36,252 nt of DNA, from NCBI GenBank assembly GCA_021324335.1, contig JAJPJH010000034.1, positions 1 to 36,252 on the forward strand. The letters are read 5' to 3'. The stretch's first letter is position 1. The number at the start of each line of letters is the position of its first letter. This stretch comes from Gammaproteobacteria bacterium (GTDB lineage: Bacteria > Pseudomonadota > Gammaproteobacteria > DSM-16500). The notes below the pieces were generated by a model that worked only from the letters and a program-made list of their open reading frames with translations, was not told where the DNA came from and ran no database searches. A program made the translations under genes and the position numbers. Below are positions 17,170 through 25,226 of the stretch, one piece after another.

Positions 17170-19602
17170 ATGAACACAAAAGCACACAAAGAATTCCGGG
17201 ATCGTGTTCGCTTTTCATCTGGTGAAAATTTATCAGGTGCAAATGAGATTTATTACGATTTGATTGTTGAATTAGAGAAAGTTAAATTAAAATATCCGCT
17301 ACAGAAACGCTCAGATACTAATTCTGATTACCTTAATATCTTTAGACATTTTGCTATTAATAGAATTATCAACCGAATTCAACGTGGGGAGTATATTGAT
17401 CCCAATAATCCCGTTAATCAGAAGGATATAGACTTATTCAGGAGCGATGATATTAGAAGTAAACTTACTTCTACACCTGATTTTGATCTTATTGTCACTG
17501 ATATTCGTAAGTTAGTCCAAACAGCAAGCGAAAAATACATTAGTCACAATAATAGATTGTATGAAGGTTTCAAAAAAATCTTAGCAGGCTATGAAACTGG
17601 CGATGCTTACCATGATCAAGGTAAAGATTCTTATGAAAAGGATCCTAATTTTGCTGATTTCATTAAATTAATACATCGAATTGCTTTAATCGATCAAATA
17701 AACATTGCTGAGGATAATAAAAAATTTCAAGAAAATCCCCTGCATGTAAGAAAGAATTTTATTTCTCAGTTGAAAAAATTTCTCGAGGATATAGAGAAAA
17801 ACAAAAAAAATGAAGATCTAAATCCATTTAACCATGAGATGCAAGCTCAATTTCTTGGCTTCATTTACCAATTTTTTGGGAATTGGGAGGAGCATAGTTT
17901 TCAATTAGTCAATGGTAATGAACAACATGATCAATACAAAGCCAGCTTAAAAAAAAATTATTCCTCTCACGTGACTATTGAAAGATTGTATAGAGACATA
18001 GTTATAAGTAATATTCAAATTCCTGCTAAAACCAAATTAATTTATGATATTAAGCAAATTAAAGATGCTATTGATGAGAACAATGACAATTTATTTAAAC
18101 AAGCTAAAGAATTTAAAAAAGATATCCATCATGTTGCTCAGCGATTAGGATTACCTTCCTGTATCAAATTAAATAAACAAAAATCAAAATATAAAAGATA
18201 CGAGGTTTCAAATAATCCCCAGGATTGGAAAGATATTATTAATATAGAAAAGCAAGATGACAGACGCATCAAAGCGCGAAATGCTTCTGTGGCTAGTAAA
18301 AGTGCCTTTGTTAATAGCATAGGAGAAGGCTTTGTAGCTGCAGCAGGTATACTTGCTATTACTACTTTCCTCCCGGGACTACTAGGCATCATACTCGGAA
18401 CTATTGTTGGTGTTTCAGGCTGGTTTATTAATCGATTACTTTTTAAAAATGACAGCGAAGAATGCTTAAATGCATTTTTCCTTTCTAAAAGAGCTAATGA
18501 TGGTAAACGACACTTATCCCTTTTTGTTAATAATAAAGGGGATGTCATTTCTAATGGGAAGAAAGTACTGATTAGTTTTATCGGGTTTTTTACCATTTTT
18601 ACTGGTTTCGTATATGGCGCCTTAAATTTCATGAGCACGTCTTCCACTCTCATGGCCATGACCGGCAGTATGGCTGGGCAACTCGGTGTGATGTTTTCTT
18701 TTTATGGCTTAGCGGCTGTTCCTGGATTAGGAATGATCATTGGGCTAAGTAGCATCTTCTTTAAAGTGATTGCGGATTTCATCAAAAATGATCGTCATAA
18801 AGATATTCGTAACTATGTTGAAAAGACTTTTTTGGATGTTCCTTGGAAAGAAATGAGTGCTAAAGAGAGATGGAAACACATTGGTAGATGTGCTGTTAAA
18901 ACATGCGTACTACTTGTTGCACTTGCCATCACGGTAACAGTGACACTTGCGAGCTTTGGTGTATTTTATCAACAAGGGCTAGATGTGCTCCGGATGATGT
19001 CGAAAGCGAATGTTATGAACTATCTTGCAAAGGCAGCAAGCTGGATTAATGCAGTTGTCTCATTTCCCTTTCAGGTGCTTTCTTCTAATAAAGTTTTACA
19101 AAGCTTATTCGATTCTCGCCCTACTTTTGCCAAGGTGAACTGGCCTAAAACTGAAGCTGAACCTGCGACCGCTTTGGGAAAAAGAGAAGCGTTAAAGAGA
19201 AAAGCGCTTAAGATAATTGCATACACAGCGACTTTCTTTAATAGCCTAGGACAAGCGGGGATTAATATGCAAGGGTCCTCAATTCCTCTTCCTAGTTTTA
19301 TACCATATGCTCCTTTAGTGGGAAGAGGAGTCGTGGGTATTGCTACCGCTTTTTATTCAGGAAACCCCAATCAAGCGGCAGCAAAAAGTGCGATTGAGGA
19401 AAAAGAAATTAAAGCGACTGAGATCTTACCCAACACTCAACCACAAGAGACTCATTCTGAAGCAAGCGAAGCAAATGCAAATCCCGTTCAAGAAAACAAA
19501 CAAGCAAAAGTTTCTTATTTCCGGTTCTTTAAGCACCACATTCTACCCCAAGAACCTGATGAACAAACTAAGCAGCTTGTGACTGCGGTTCCCATGCCTT
19601 AA
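17170..19602 (+). CDS. Large multi-membrane protein of unknown function (effector candidate)
   Basis: An 810-residue protein that I cannot assign to a family. The first 380 residues are soluble, charged and mostly helical. Four hydrophobic regions follow: about 385-422 (Gly-rich hairpin, LPGLLGIILGTIVGVSGWFI), 465-486, 502-537 and 574-600. The last 80 residues are polar and Glu-rich (EEKEIKATEILP, PQEPDEQTKQ). There is no N-terminal signal peptide. A large soluble N-terminus, central membrane hairpins and an acidic C-terminal tail are common in Dot/Icm effectors that insert into host membranes, but this is inference from architecture. Codon and base use are AT-rich relative to the neighbouring core genes. 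The gene lies in the accessory block between uvrC and uvrY, divergent from the small coiled-coil gene. Confidence 0.7.
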   Translation: MNTKAHKEFRDRVRFSSGENLSGANEIYYDLIVELEKVKLKYPLQKRSDTNSDYLNIFRHFAINRIINRIQRGEYIDPNNPVNQKDIDLFRSDDIRSKLTSTPDFDLIVTDIRKLVQTASEKYISHNNRLYEGFKKILAGYETGDAYHDQGKDSYEKDPNFADFIKLIHRIALIDQINIAEDNKKFQENPLHVRKNFISQLKKFLEDIEKNKKNEDLNPFNHEMQAQFLGFIYQFFGNWEEHSFQLVNGNEQHDQYKASLKKNYSSHVTIERLYRDIVISNIQIPAKTKLIYDIKQIKDAIDENNDNLFKQAKEFKKDIHHVAQRLGLPSCIKLNKQKSKYKRYEVSNNPQDWKDIINIEKQDDRRIKARNASVASKSAFVNSIGEGFVAAAGILAITTFLPGLLGIILGTIVGVSGWFINRLLFKNDSEECLNAFFLSKRANDGKRHLSLFVNNKGDVISNGKKVLISFIGFFTIFTGFVYGALNFMSTSSTLMAMTGSMAGQLGVMFSFYGLAAVPGLGMIIGLSSIFFKVIADFIKNDRHKDIRNYVEKTFLDVPWKEMSAKERWKHIGRCAVKTCVLLVALAITVTVTLASFGVFYQQGLDVLRMMSKANVMNYLAKAASWINAVVSFPFQVLSSNKVLQSLFDSRPTFAKVNWPKTEAEPATALGKREALKRKALKIIAYTATFFNSLGQAGINMQGSSIPLPSFIPYAPLVGRGVVGIATAFYSGNPNQAAAKSAIEEKEIKATEILPNTQPQETHSEASEANANPVQENKQAKVSYFRFFKHHILPQEPDEQTKQLVTAVPMP

Positions 19603-19621
19603 AATTTACTATTTATGCATA

Positions 19622-19644
19622 AAACTGTCACTTTTCGACAGTTT
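19622..19644. terminator. Terminator between convergent 810-residue and higA genes
   Basis: An 8-bp perfect stem AAACTGTC/GACAGTTT with a 7-base loop lies between the two convergent stops. The plus strand continues CTTTC and the minus strand TTTTATG, so it may act in both directions. Confidence 0.55.
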
Positions 19645-19659
19645 CTTTCAACTATTTTG

Positions 19660-19959
19660 TTATGCTACCTTTTTAATCTGCTCATATATATGGGCATTCT
19701 TACGTTCCAGCTCCCACACGTCTAGAGCTTGCTGCATGTTAAGCCAGCTCTCCGGTGTTGTTCCTAAAAAATGTGCTAAGCGAATTGCCATATCTGGGGT
19801 TAATGGTCGATGTTCATGTAGAATTTGAGAAATACTCCGTCGAGAGACACCCAAACGATCAGCGAGTTCTGTTTGTGTGATATTGAGTGATGGTAAAATA
19901 TCTTCGCGCAATATAGCTCCAGGATGGGTAGGCTTACGATTTTTTGCTCTTAGACTCAT
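19660..19959 (-). CDS. higA: HigA-type antitoxin (XRE family)
   Basis: A 99-residue HigA/VapI-family antitoxin. A helix-turn-helix at about 27-50 (ITQTELADRLGVSRRSISQI) binds DNA, and PTHPGAILREDIL at the start plus PESWLNMQQALDVWE near the C-terminus are the usual HigA signatures. Its ATG overlaps the higB stop by one base (TAATG), so the two are coupled. HigA neutralises HigB and represses its own promoter. The toxin-first order is typical of higBA. The pair lies at the edge of the accessory block and may stabilise it. Confidence 0.9.
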   Translation of the reverse strand: MSLRAKNRKPTHPGAILREDILPSLNITQTELADRLGVSRRSISQILHEHRPLTPDMAIRLAHFLGTTPESWLNMQQALDVWELERKNAHIYEQIKKVA

Positions 19960-20237
19960 TAGTGATAATCCTCCAAATTCACATCAAAGGCTTCGCCATC
20001 TTCAAAACGAAAAGTAATTTTCCAATTTCTACGGACTGAAACGCTCCAAGTTCCTTTTCTTTCGCCTTTTAACTCATGTAGATTCCAGCCAGGTATATCC
20101 ATATCCTTTATAAGCATTGCAGCCTCAAGACGATCTAAAATACGTTCAATCTTTGATAACTCCCTTGCATCCAATAATCTTTTAATGCTTTTAACAAAAA
20201 ACTGTTCGAGTCCTTTATGTTTAAAAGTTCTTATCAC
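19959..20237 (-). CDS. higB: HigB-type toxin (RelE superfamily)
   Basis: A 92-residue HigB/RelE-superfamily toxin, an mRNA interferase expected to cleave at the ribosome. It has the family N-terminus IRTFKHKGLEQFF, the core IPGWNLHELKGERKGTWSVS and the ending VRRNWKITFRFEDGEAFDV. The start is GTG at 20237, with AGGA six bases upstream; no in-frame ATG fits. The frame is full-length and appears functional. Confidence 0.9.
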   Translation of the reverse strand: MIRTFKHKGLEQFFVKSIKRLLDARELSKIERILDRLEAAMLIKDMDIPGWNLHELKGERKGTWSVSVRRNWKITFRFEDGEAFDVNLEDYH

Positions 20238-20248
20238 ATTATATCCTG

Positions 20249-20276
20249 ATTGTAACTTATAAGGTTACAATGTCAA
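20249..20276 (-). promoter_or_regulatory. higBA promoter with overlapping palindromic operator
   Basis: Read on the minus strand, TTGACA and TACAAT are spaced by 16 bases, close to the sigma-70 consensus. A perfect inverted repeat, ATTGTAAC-N7-GTTACAAT (20249-20271), fills the spacer and the -10. This is the expected place for a HigA autoregulation operator. The half-site also resembles the GacA/LetA box (TGTAAG-N6-CTTACA), but it differs in the sixth base and in spacing. Confidence 0.7.
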
Positions 20277-20319
20277 GTTTGATTATTAGGCGGAAGATTA
20301 GTCACAGAAGAATTTTCAA

Positions 20320-20973
20320 TTACTCACTCTCCGTCTTAGCCCCTTCAATCATACCAAGACGCATAGCCAGCAATGTCAGCTCGACATCACTATTAATACT
20401 CAGCTTCTCAAAAATTCGATACCGATAACTATTCACTGTCTTCGGACTCAAACACAACTTCTTAGAAATATCCTGAACTTTCTGCCCTTGCGTAATCATC
20501 AACATAATCTGCAATTCACGTTCAGACAGTAAATCAAGCGGCGACTCTTCCCCTTTTGTCACCCGCTTAATAGCAATTTGTTGTGCAATCTCCGGGCTAA
20601 TATACCGTTGACCCGAATAAATAGTTCGAATCGCCCGTATCATTTCTTCAGGATCACAACCTTTCGTGATATACCCGGATGCCCCTGCTTGTAATAAGCG
20701 AGATGGATAAGGCTCATCCCCATAAATAGTCAGCGCAAGAATTTTAATATCAGGATTATGGCGAATCATTCGCTGCGTAGCGCCGAAACCGCCTATACCA
20801 CGCATATTGACATCCATGACCACCACATCAGGAACAAGTTCTCTCGCAAGCGCAACCGCGTCTTCACCGTTACTCGCTTCTCCTACAACCTTCATGCCAG
20901 GTACATCTTGCAGGAGACGCTTAATTCCAGTGCGGACAAGCGGGTGGTCATCTACTAGCAAAACTTTAATCAA
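20320..20973 (-). CDS. uvrY: Response regulator of the GacA/UvrY/LetA family
   Basis: A 217-residue NarL/FixJ-type regulator. The receiver domain has Asp8/Asp9, the phosphoacceptor Asp54 (VVMDVNM) and Lys104 (YITKG). The LuxR-type helix-turn-helix at about 146-208 includes LSERELQIMLMI and LSPKTVNSYRYRIFEKL. GacA/UvrY/LetA activates small RNAs that titrate CsrA/RsmA; in Legionella, LetA drives the transmissive phase and effector genes. The start is TTG (20973) with AGGGGA a few bases upstream; the frame begins MIKVLLVDDH like its homologues. It lies 29 bases after tRNA-Ser on the same strand. The cognate sensor kinase is not in this window. Confidence 0.93.
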   Translation of the reverse strand: MIKVLLVDDHPLVRTGIKRLLQDVPGMKVVGEASNGEDAVALARELVPDVVVMDVNMRGIGGFGATQRMIRHNPDIKILALTIYGDEPYPSRLLQAGASGYITKGCDPEEMIRAIRTIYSGQRYISPEIAQQIAIKRVTKGEESPLDLLSERELQIMLMITQGQKVQDISKKLCLSPKTVNSYRYRIFEKLSINSDVELTLLAMRLGMIEGAKTESE

Positions 20974-21002
20974 CGTGGTCCCCTAAATCAGTATCTTGAA
21001 TT

Positions 21003-21092
<90 letters not shown>

Positions 21093-21183
21093 AAACAATA
21101 TACGATGATTACATATTGGTCAAATCTACCGCCCAAGATCTTAACTTTATTTTAAGGAAACGTCTATATCGTTGATATTATTT

Positions 21184-21894
21184 TTATTTATCTAACCATA
21201 TACATTTGCCCTGCTTTTCCATTCGCAGCAAATATTGCTCATGCTCCGCCACTTCATCGACTGAAGCCTGGAGCACGGGGAGATTGTACTGTTTATTTAT
21301 TACAATTGCAGCTGTTCTATCTTGTTTTTCTGCAACCAACGGATTTTCAGTCATGGAATCAAAGAAACTGCCCTGCCCGCCTGTCATAGCCAGGTAGACG
21401 TGGGCTAATAAATGCGCATCCAGTAAGGCCCCGTGAAAATCGCGCTTAGAATTATCGACATTATAACGCTTACACAAAGCATCTAAACTATTACGCTGGC
21501 CAACATGGAGCTTTCGGGCCATTACCAAGGTATCAATGATTTGGCAATAATCAGGTAAAAGCTTCCATCCTTGCCGGCTGAGCATAAGTTCATTATTTAA
21601 GAAAGATACATCAAAGGGCGCATTGTGAATGATAAGTTCGGCACCCTTTATAAAATCCATAAATTGATGAGCAATTGCCGCGAATACAGGCTTATCTTGC
21701 AAGAATTCATTCGAAATACCATGTACTGCTAAGGCTCCTGCCTCCACGAGGCGCTCAGGATTGATGTAACAATGAAAATGTTGGCCCGTCAATCGGCGAT
21801 TAATCATTTCTACACAGCCAATTTCAATCACCCGATGGCCTTCTTCTACCTGGATCCCCGTCGTTTCCGTATCCAACACAACTTGGCGATGCAT
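21184..21894 (-). CDS. dnaQ: DNA polymerase III epsilon subunit (3'-5' proofreading exonuclease)
   Basis: DnaQ, 236 residues, proofreads within the pol III core. All DEDDh residues are present: Asp8 and Glu10 (VLDTETTG), Asp95 (IHNAPFDVSFLN), His154 and Asp159 (DFHGALLDA). The C-terminal segment that binds the polymerase subunit follows (190-236). It follows rnhA on the same strand after 16 bases; in E. coli rnhA and dnaQ are adjacent but divergent. Length is close to E. coli (243). Confidence 0.95.
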   Translation of the reverse strand: MHRQVVLDTETTGIQVEEGHRVIEIGCVEMINRRLTGQHFHCYINPERLVEAGALAVHGISNEFLQDKPVFAAIAHQFMDFIKGAELIIHNAPFDVSFLNNELMLSRQGWKLLPDYCQIIDTLVMARKLHVGQRNSLDALCKRYNVDNSKRDFHGALLDAHLLAHVYLAMTGGQGSFFDSMTENPLVAEKQDRTAAIVINKQYNLPVLQASVDEVAEHEQYLLRMEKQGKCIWLDK

Positions 21895-21910
21895 AAATCA
21901 ATCGTCTCCG

Positions 21911-22354
21911 TTAAAGCCCTAATAACTCATCAATCGCGTGATTAGCGATTTTATCTGCCAATTCATTTTCTGGATGCCCGCTATGGCCTTTGACCCAATG
22001 CCACGACACGTGATGGCGACTGGTTTCTTGATCTAATGCTTGCCAAAGATCTGCGTTTTTTACTAATTTCTTATCCGCTTTCTTCCAATTCGCTTTCTTC
22101 CAGCCGGGCAGCCATTCGGTAATGCCTTTCTGTAAATATTGCGAGTCCGTATACAATTCTACTGTACAAGGCTCACGAAGTGCAGCTAAGGCTTGAATAG
22201 CCGCCATTAATTCCATGCGATTATTCGTCGTATGCTCTTCTGCTCCAGAGAAAATTTTTTCATGCCGCCCATAGCGTAATACCGCCCCCCAACCACCTGG
22301 TCCAGGGTTGCCTCGACAAGCACCATCTGTGTAAATCATGACATGTTTTTTCAT
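21911..22354 (-). CDS. rnhA: Ribonuclease HI
   Basis: RNase HI, 147 residues, degrades RNA in RNA-DNA hybrids (R-loops, primers). The catalytic Asp10 ([16 protein letters not shown]), Glu48, Asp70 (YTDSQYL), His124 and Asp134 are all at the E. coli numbering. Its ATG overlaps the stop of the upstream methyltransferase gene by four bases (ATGA). Confidence 0.97.
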   Translation of the reverse strand: MKKHVMIYTDGACRGNPGPGGWGAVLRYGRHEKIFSGAEEHTTNNRMELMAAIQALAALREPCTVELYTDSQYLQKGITEWLPGWKKANWKKADKKLVKNADLWQALDQETSRHHVSWHWVKGHSGHPENELADKIANHAIDELLGL

Positions 22355-23106
22355 TTGGATTGTCTAGCAATATGGCCTGAAATGGTACTGGATATTCGAA
22401 TACCGCTTAACTGCTGCTTCCATTTTAACCGGATTGGCGTAAGCGGGATAACTTTTGCTCTTGCTAAGAGTACATAGACGCCACCCAGGAAAGGAAAAAT
22501 CGTAGGGCCGATGGTTTCTAAAAAATGTAACTTCTGATACATTCCTGGATGCGTAAGTGGGGGTCTAAACATGAGAAACTTCTGTTCTTCCAAGGCAAAA
22601 TCAGCTAATTGTAACCATCGTTTAATCTGACCTACATGGAAAAAATGCTCTGCTGAAGGAACAATTTTATGTTTAGCCCATACCGCTTTCCTGCCCCATA
22701 AACTATAAGGATTAAAACCGCAAATGATAATTAATCCTTCTGGTTTAATAATACGGCACGCTTCGGATAAGAGTTGGCGAGGATGCTCAATAAACTCTAA
22801 GGTATGCGGAAGTAACACTAAATCCATGCTGCCTGTTAAAATTGGCAAATCATGGAAATCTCCTTCAATATAATTGGAATTCTTTTCTTGATGAATCAGA
22901 GGCGTCAGTAAAGCATGGCACGGGAGATGATTTTCTTTCAGCAAAGCATATTGCTGGGGCACCCCCAGTAAAACCGCATGTTTACCAAAATGGTTACTCA
23001 ACAAACGAGACAAAAGCTGCTGCTCTGCTTCCAATAGGCTGCCGCCTAGGAAGTGATGAGCCAGCCACAGCTGCCAATGTTGAAGCGTCCGATAGCCATG
23101 TACCAA
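22351..23106 (-). CDS. Class I SAM-dependent methyltransferase, YafS-like
   Basis: A 251-residue putative methyltransferase of the Methyltransf_11 type. Motif I is weak (HAVLLGV, 43-49), but the later motifs are clear: [20 protein letters not shown] (94-113) and [20 protein letters not shown] (116-135). It lies in the position of E. coli yafS, next to rnhA. The substrate is unknown. The C-terminal part ([12 protein letters not shown]) also fits YafS-like proteins. The start is TTG with a GGAAAA sequence upstream. In E. coli, gloB lies between yafS and mltD; it is absent here, and mltD is directly divergent. Confidence 0.8.
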   Translation of the reverse strand: MVHGYRTLQHWQLWLAHHFLGGSLLEAEQQLLSRLLSNHFGKHAVLLGVPQQYALLKENHLPCHALLTPLIHQEKNSNYIEGDFHDLPILTGSMDLVLLPHTLEFIEHPRQLLSEACRIIKPEGLIIICGFNPYSLWGRKAVWAKHKIVPSAEHFFHVGQIKRWLQLADFALEEQKFLMFRPPLTHPGMYQKLHFLETIGPTIFPFLGGVYVLLARAKVIPLTPIRLKWKQQLSGIRISSTISGHIARQSK

Positions 23107-23189
23107 AGCTTTTCCATCTCCTGACTAATTTTGGTAATATAGCATACCTGATAGCAAAGTTATCACAACTCAATCTTAAGGTTTAATAC

Positions 23190-24659
23190 GTGCCTAAAAA
23201 TAAGTCTCGCGTGTTGGTAAGCATTATTTTATTAGGTGCCGGTTGTTATTTCGGCAATGGATCATTTGCCGCTTCCAGTATTGAAGGTATTCAAATCTAT
23301 CAGAACGAGCATTTATCTCCCGCGCATAAACAAAAATTAGCAGAAGATCTTTCGCGTTATCGTCATGCCGATAACGTTTGGGATGTATTACGCGATGAAT
23401 TTTCTTTGCCGCATTATGAAGATAATCCTGCGGTGCTAGAAAAAATTGACTGGTTTATGAATAACCAGGATTTTTTACTCCATTCTATGACGCGTGCAGC
23501 ACCTTATCTTTACTACATTTTGCAACAAGTAAAGAAAAGACATCTCCCTGCTGAGCTTGTGCTGCTGCCGATTATTGAGAGCGGCTACAATCCATTCTCA
23601 CTTTCTAACAAGGGTGCCGCGGGTATTTGGCAATTAATGCCGGACACTGCCTCTGGATACGGTATTAGACAAGATGGCTGGTATGACGGCAGACGCGATG
23701 TCATCGTCTCTACGCGGGCAGCGCTCAATTATCTTGCTTATTTACAGAATTTTTTCGAAGGAAATTGGCTTTACGCCATTGCTGCCTATAATACAGGCGA
23801 AGGTAATTTATTATCCGCTATTAAACGTAATATTCGGGACGGCCGCGATACAGATTTCTGGTCATTACCTGTGGCGCAGCAGACAAAAGATTTTGTGCCG
23901 AGTTTATTAGCCTTAGCAGTGATCATTAGCCATCCGGAAAAATACCCTTTCCATTTTCCCGCCGTCCGAAATGCACCTTATTTGGCACAAATTGATGTAG
24001 GTGAAGAGATGAGTTTAAAGTACGCTGCGGCCCTGGCGGGCCTTGATTATACAACCATGACCACCCTGAATCCTGGCTTCAATCGACATACCGCAACGAC
24101 TACCCCTGCTTCGACCAAATTAGTATTACCCATTGAAAATGTCGTGCAATTTACTGAAAACCTTTCTGCTTCCACTTTTAATCACCCACTCCATTTAGCT
24201 CATTATAAGAACTCTCCGCGAGGAATGCCGTCGATTGAAACAGCTTTTATTAGTACGCGCAAAACGAAAAATATCAATTCCTCTATCACCTCTGTTTCGC
24301 CTCAAAGTTATACCTTGCAACCAGGCGATACCGTTTATATGGTTCGGGCAGATGATACATTAGAAAGTATTGCAGCCCGATTCCATATTAATGTGCAGTC
24401 GCTACAAGCAGTCAATCGAATAAATAATAGAAAATTGCCGATTGGGAAAGAATTAATTGTTCCTACTCATTTAGCATCAAACCATGACTCAATACAGCCC
24501 GGTGATACCATTTATATGGTGAGACACGGCGATACCATTGAAAAAATTGCTGACAAGTTTCACACTACTGCCGCTGCGATTCGGCTAACTAATCTCGTTG
24601 ATGATAATTCGCTTGTTGAAGGAGAAAAATTAGTAGTCCCCACCCATTTTAGTGGTTAG
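23190..24659 (+). CDS. mltD: Membrane-bound lytic murein transglycosylase D
   Basis: A 489-residue transglycosylase that cleaves peptidoglycan glycan strands to anhydromuropeptides. A signal peptide covers about 1-27 (SIILLGAGCYFGNGSFA). The SLT domain has the catalytic Glu130 in LLPIIESGYNPFSLSNKGAAG, trimmed here to IIESGYNPFSLSNKGAAG, followed by GIWQLMP and AIAAYNTGEGN. Two C-terminal LysM domains (about 381-427 and 439-486) bind peptidoglycan. The LAGC-like context of Cys19 (LGAGC) could be a lipobox, as expected for MltD. The start is GTG. It is divergent from the methyltransferase, 83 bases away. Confidence 0.92.
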   Translation: MPKNKSRVLVSIILLGAGCYFGNGSFAASSIEGIQIYQNEHLSPAHKQKLAEDLSRYRHADNVWDVLRDEFSLPHYEDNPAVLEKIDWFMNNQDFLLHSMTRAAPYLYYILQQVKKRHLPAELVLLPIIESGYNPFSLSNKGAAGIWQLMPDTASGYGIRQDGWYDGRRDVIVSTRAALNYLAYLQNFFEGNWLYAIAAYNTGEGNLLSAIKRNIRDGRDTDFWSLPVAQQTKDFVPSLLALAVIISHPEKYPFHFPAVRNAPYLAQIDVGEEMSLKYAAALAGLDYTTMTTLNPGFNRHTATTTPASTKLVLPIENVVQFTENLSASTFNHPLHLAHYKNSPRGMPSIETAFISTRKTKNINSSITSVSPQSYTLQPGDTVYMVRADDTLESIAARFHINVQSLQAVNRINNRKLPIGKELIVPTHLASNHDSIQPGDTIYMVRHGDTIEKIADKFHTTAAAIRLTNLVDDNSLVEGEKLVVPTHFSG

Positions 24660-24712
24660 AATGTGCGGGTTATTTTTTAACCTATCAACATGGAAATACA
24701 AGGAGATTTAGT

Positions 24713-25174
24713 ATGTTGAAAAAAACACTTGTCGTCGGTTTATTGGCAGGATGTATGAGCATGCCATTCCTGGCGCAGGCAGGAGCACAGAATTTATCTT
24801 TGTTAAACTGCACTAATAAACCTTCTACGGTTATTACCAATAAAGGCGCTTGCTCTACTTCTCTACCCGATGGAAAAGGTGTAACCCCCGCGAATCCTTA
24901 TTATCCTAGCTGTGATAATACAGCTGCTTGGATTGTACCAGGTGGTGATGTTGATACAGCCTGTAAGTTTGGCTCCTCAGGCGGCGTTTGTACAGCAGAT
25001 GTCTATATGACAAATAACTGCTCTGGCGGCATCGTGGCTACCATCAAGCTACATTTAGATTCAGGTCAAATAGATGTGGTTCAAATTAATGATCCTAATT
25101 ATCACATTACCAGCCCCAGCAATTGGAATGTTAAGATTACCGACAATGGTAACCTTAGTTCTTCTGCTAAATAA
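24713..25174 (+). CDS. Secreted six-cysteine protein, unknown function
   Basis: A 153-residue exported protein that I do not recognise. The N-terminus MLKKTLVVGLLAGCMSMPFLAQA is a signal peptide; cleavage after AQA (residue 23) is most likely, although LAGC at 11-14 also fits a lipobox. The mature part has six cysteines (33, 47, 67, 84, 93, 103), allowing three disulphides, and is rich in Asn, Ser, Thr and Gly with a beta-strand pattern. A strong AAGGAG ribosome binding site precedes the ATG. It follows mltD after 53 bases and may share its transcript. The features fit a small periplasmic or surface protein. Confidence 0.75.
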   Translation: MLKKTLVVGLLAGCMSMPFLAQAGAQNLSLLNCTNKPSTVITNKGACSTSLPDGKGVTPANPYYPSCDNTAAWIVPGGDVDTACKFGSSGGVCTADVYMTNNCSGGIVATIKLHLDSGQIDVVQINDPNYHITSPSNWNVKITDNGNLSSSAK

Positions 25175-25190
25175 ATTTCAGTATATTATT

Positions 25191-25215
25191 CCTGAGAAGT
25201 TTTTTGCTTCTCAGG
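25191..25215. terminator. Hairpin between convergent six-Cys gene and fadL
   Basis: A perfect 9-bp stem CCTGAGAAG/CTTCTCAGG with a loop of six T and one G lies 16 bases past the plus-strand stop and 11 bases before the end of fadL. Its placement between convergent genes suggests a bidirectional terminator, although neither tail is a full T-run. Confidence 0.65.
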
Positions 25216-25226
25216 AAATTTAACAA

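Noticed and set aside
18138..18659. 173-codon open frame on the minus strand
   Set aside because: It is antisense to the 810-residue gene. Its hydrophobic runs mirror the membrane segments on the other strand.
21093..21112. TATATT next to TTGACC upstream of tRNA-Ser
   Set aside because: Spacing is 15 bases and the transcription start would fall inside the tRNA, so it is unlikely to be its promoter.
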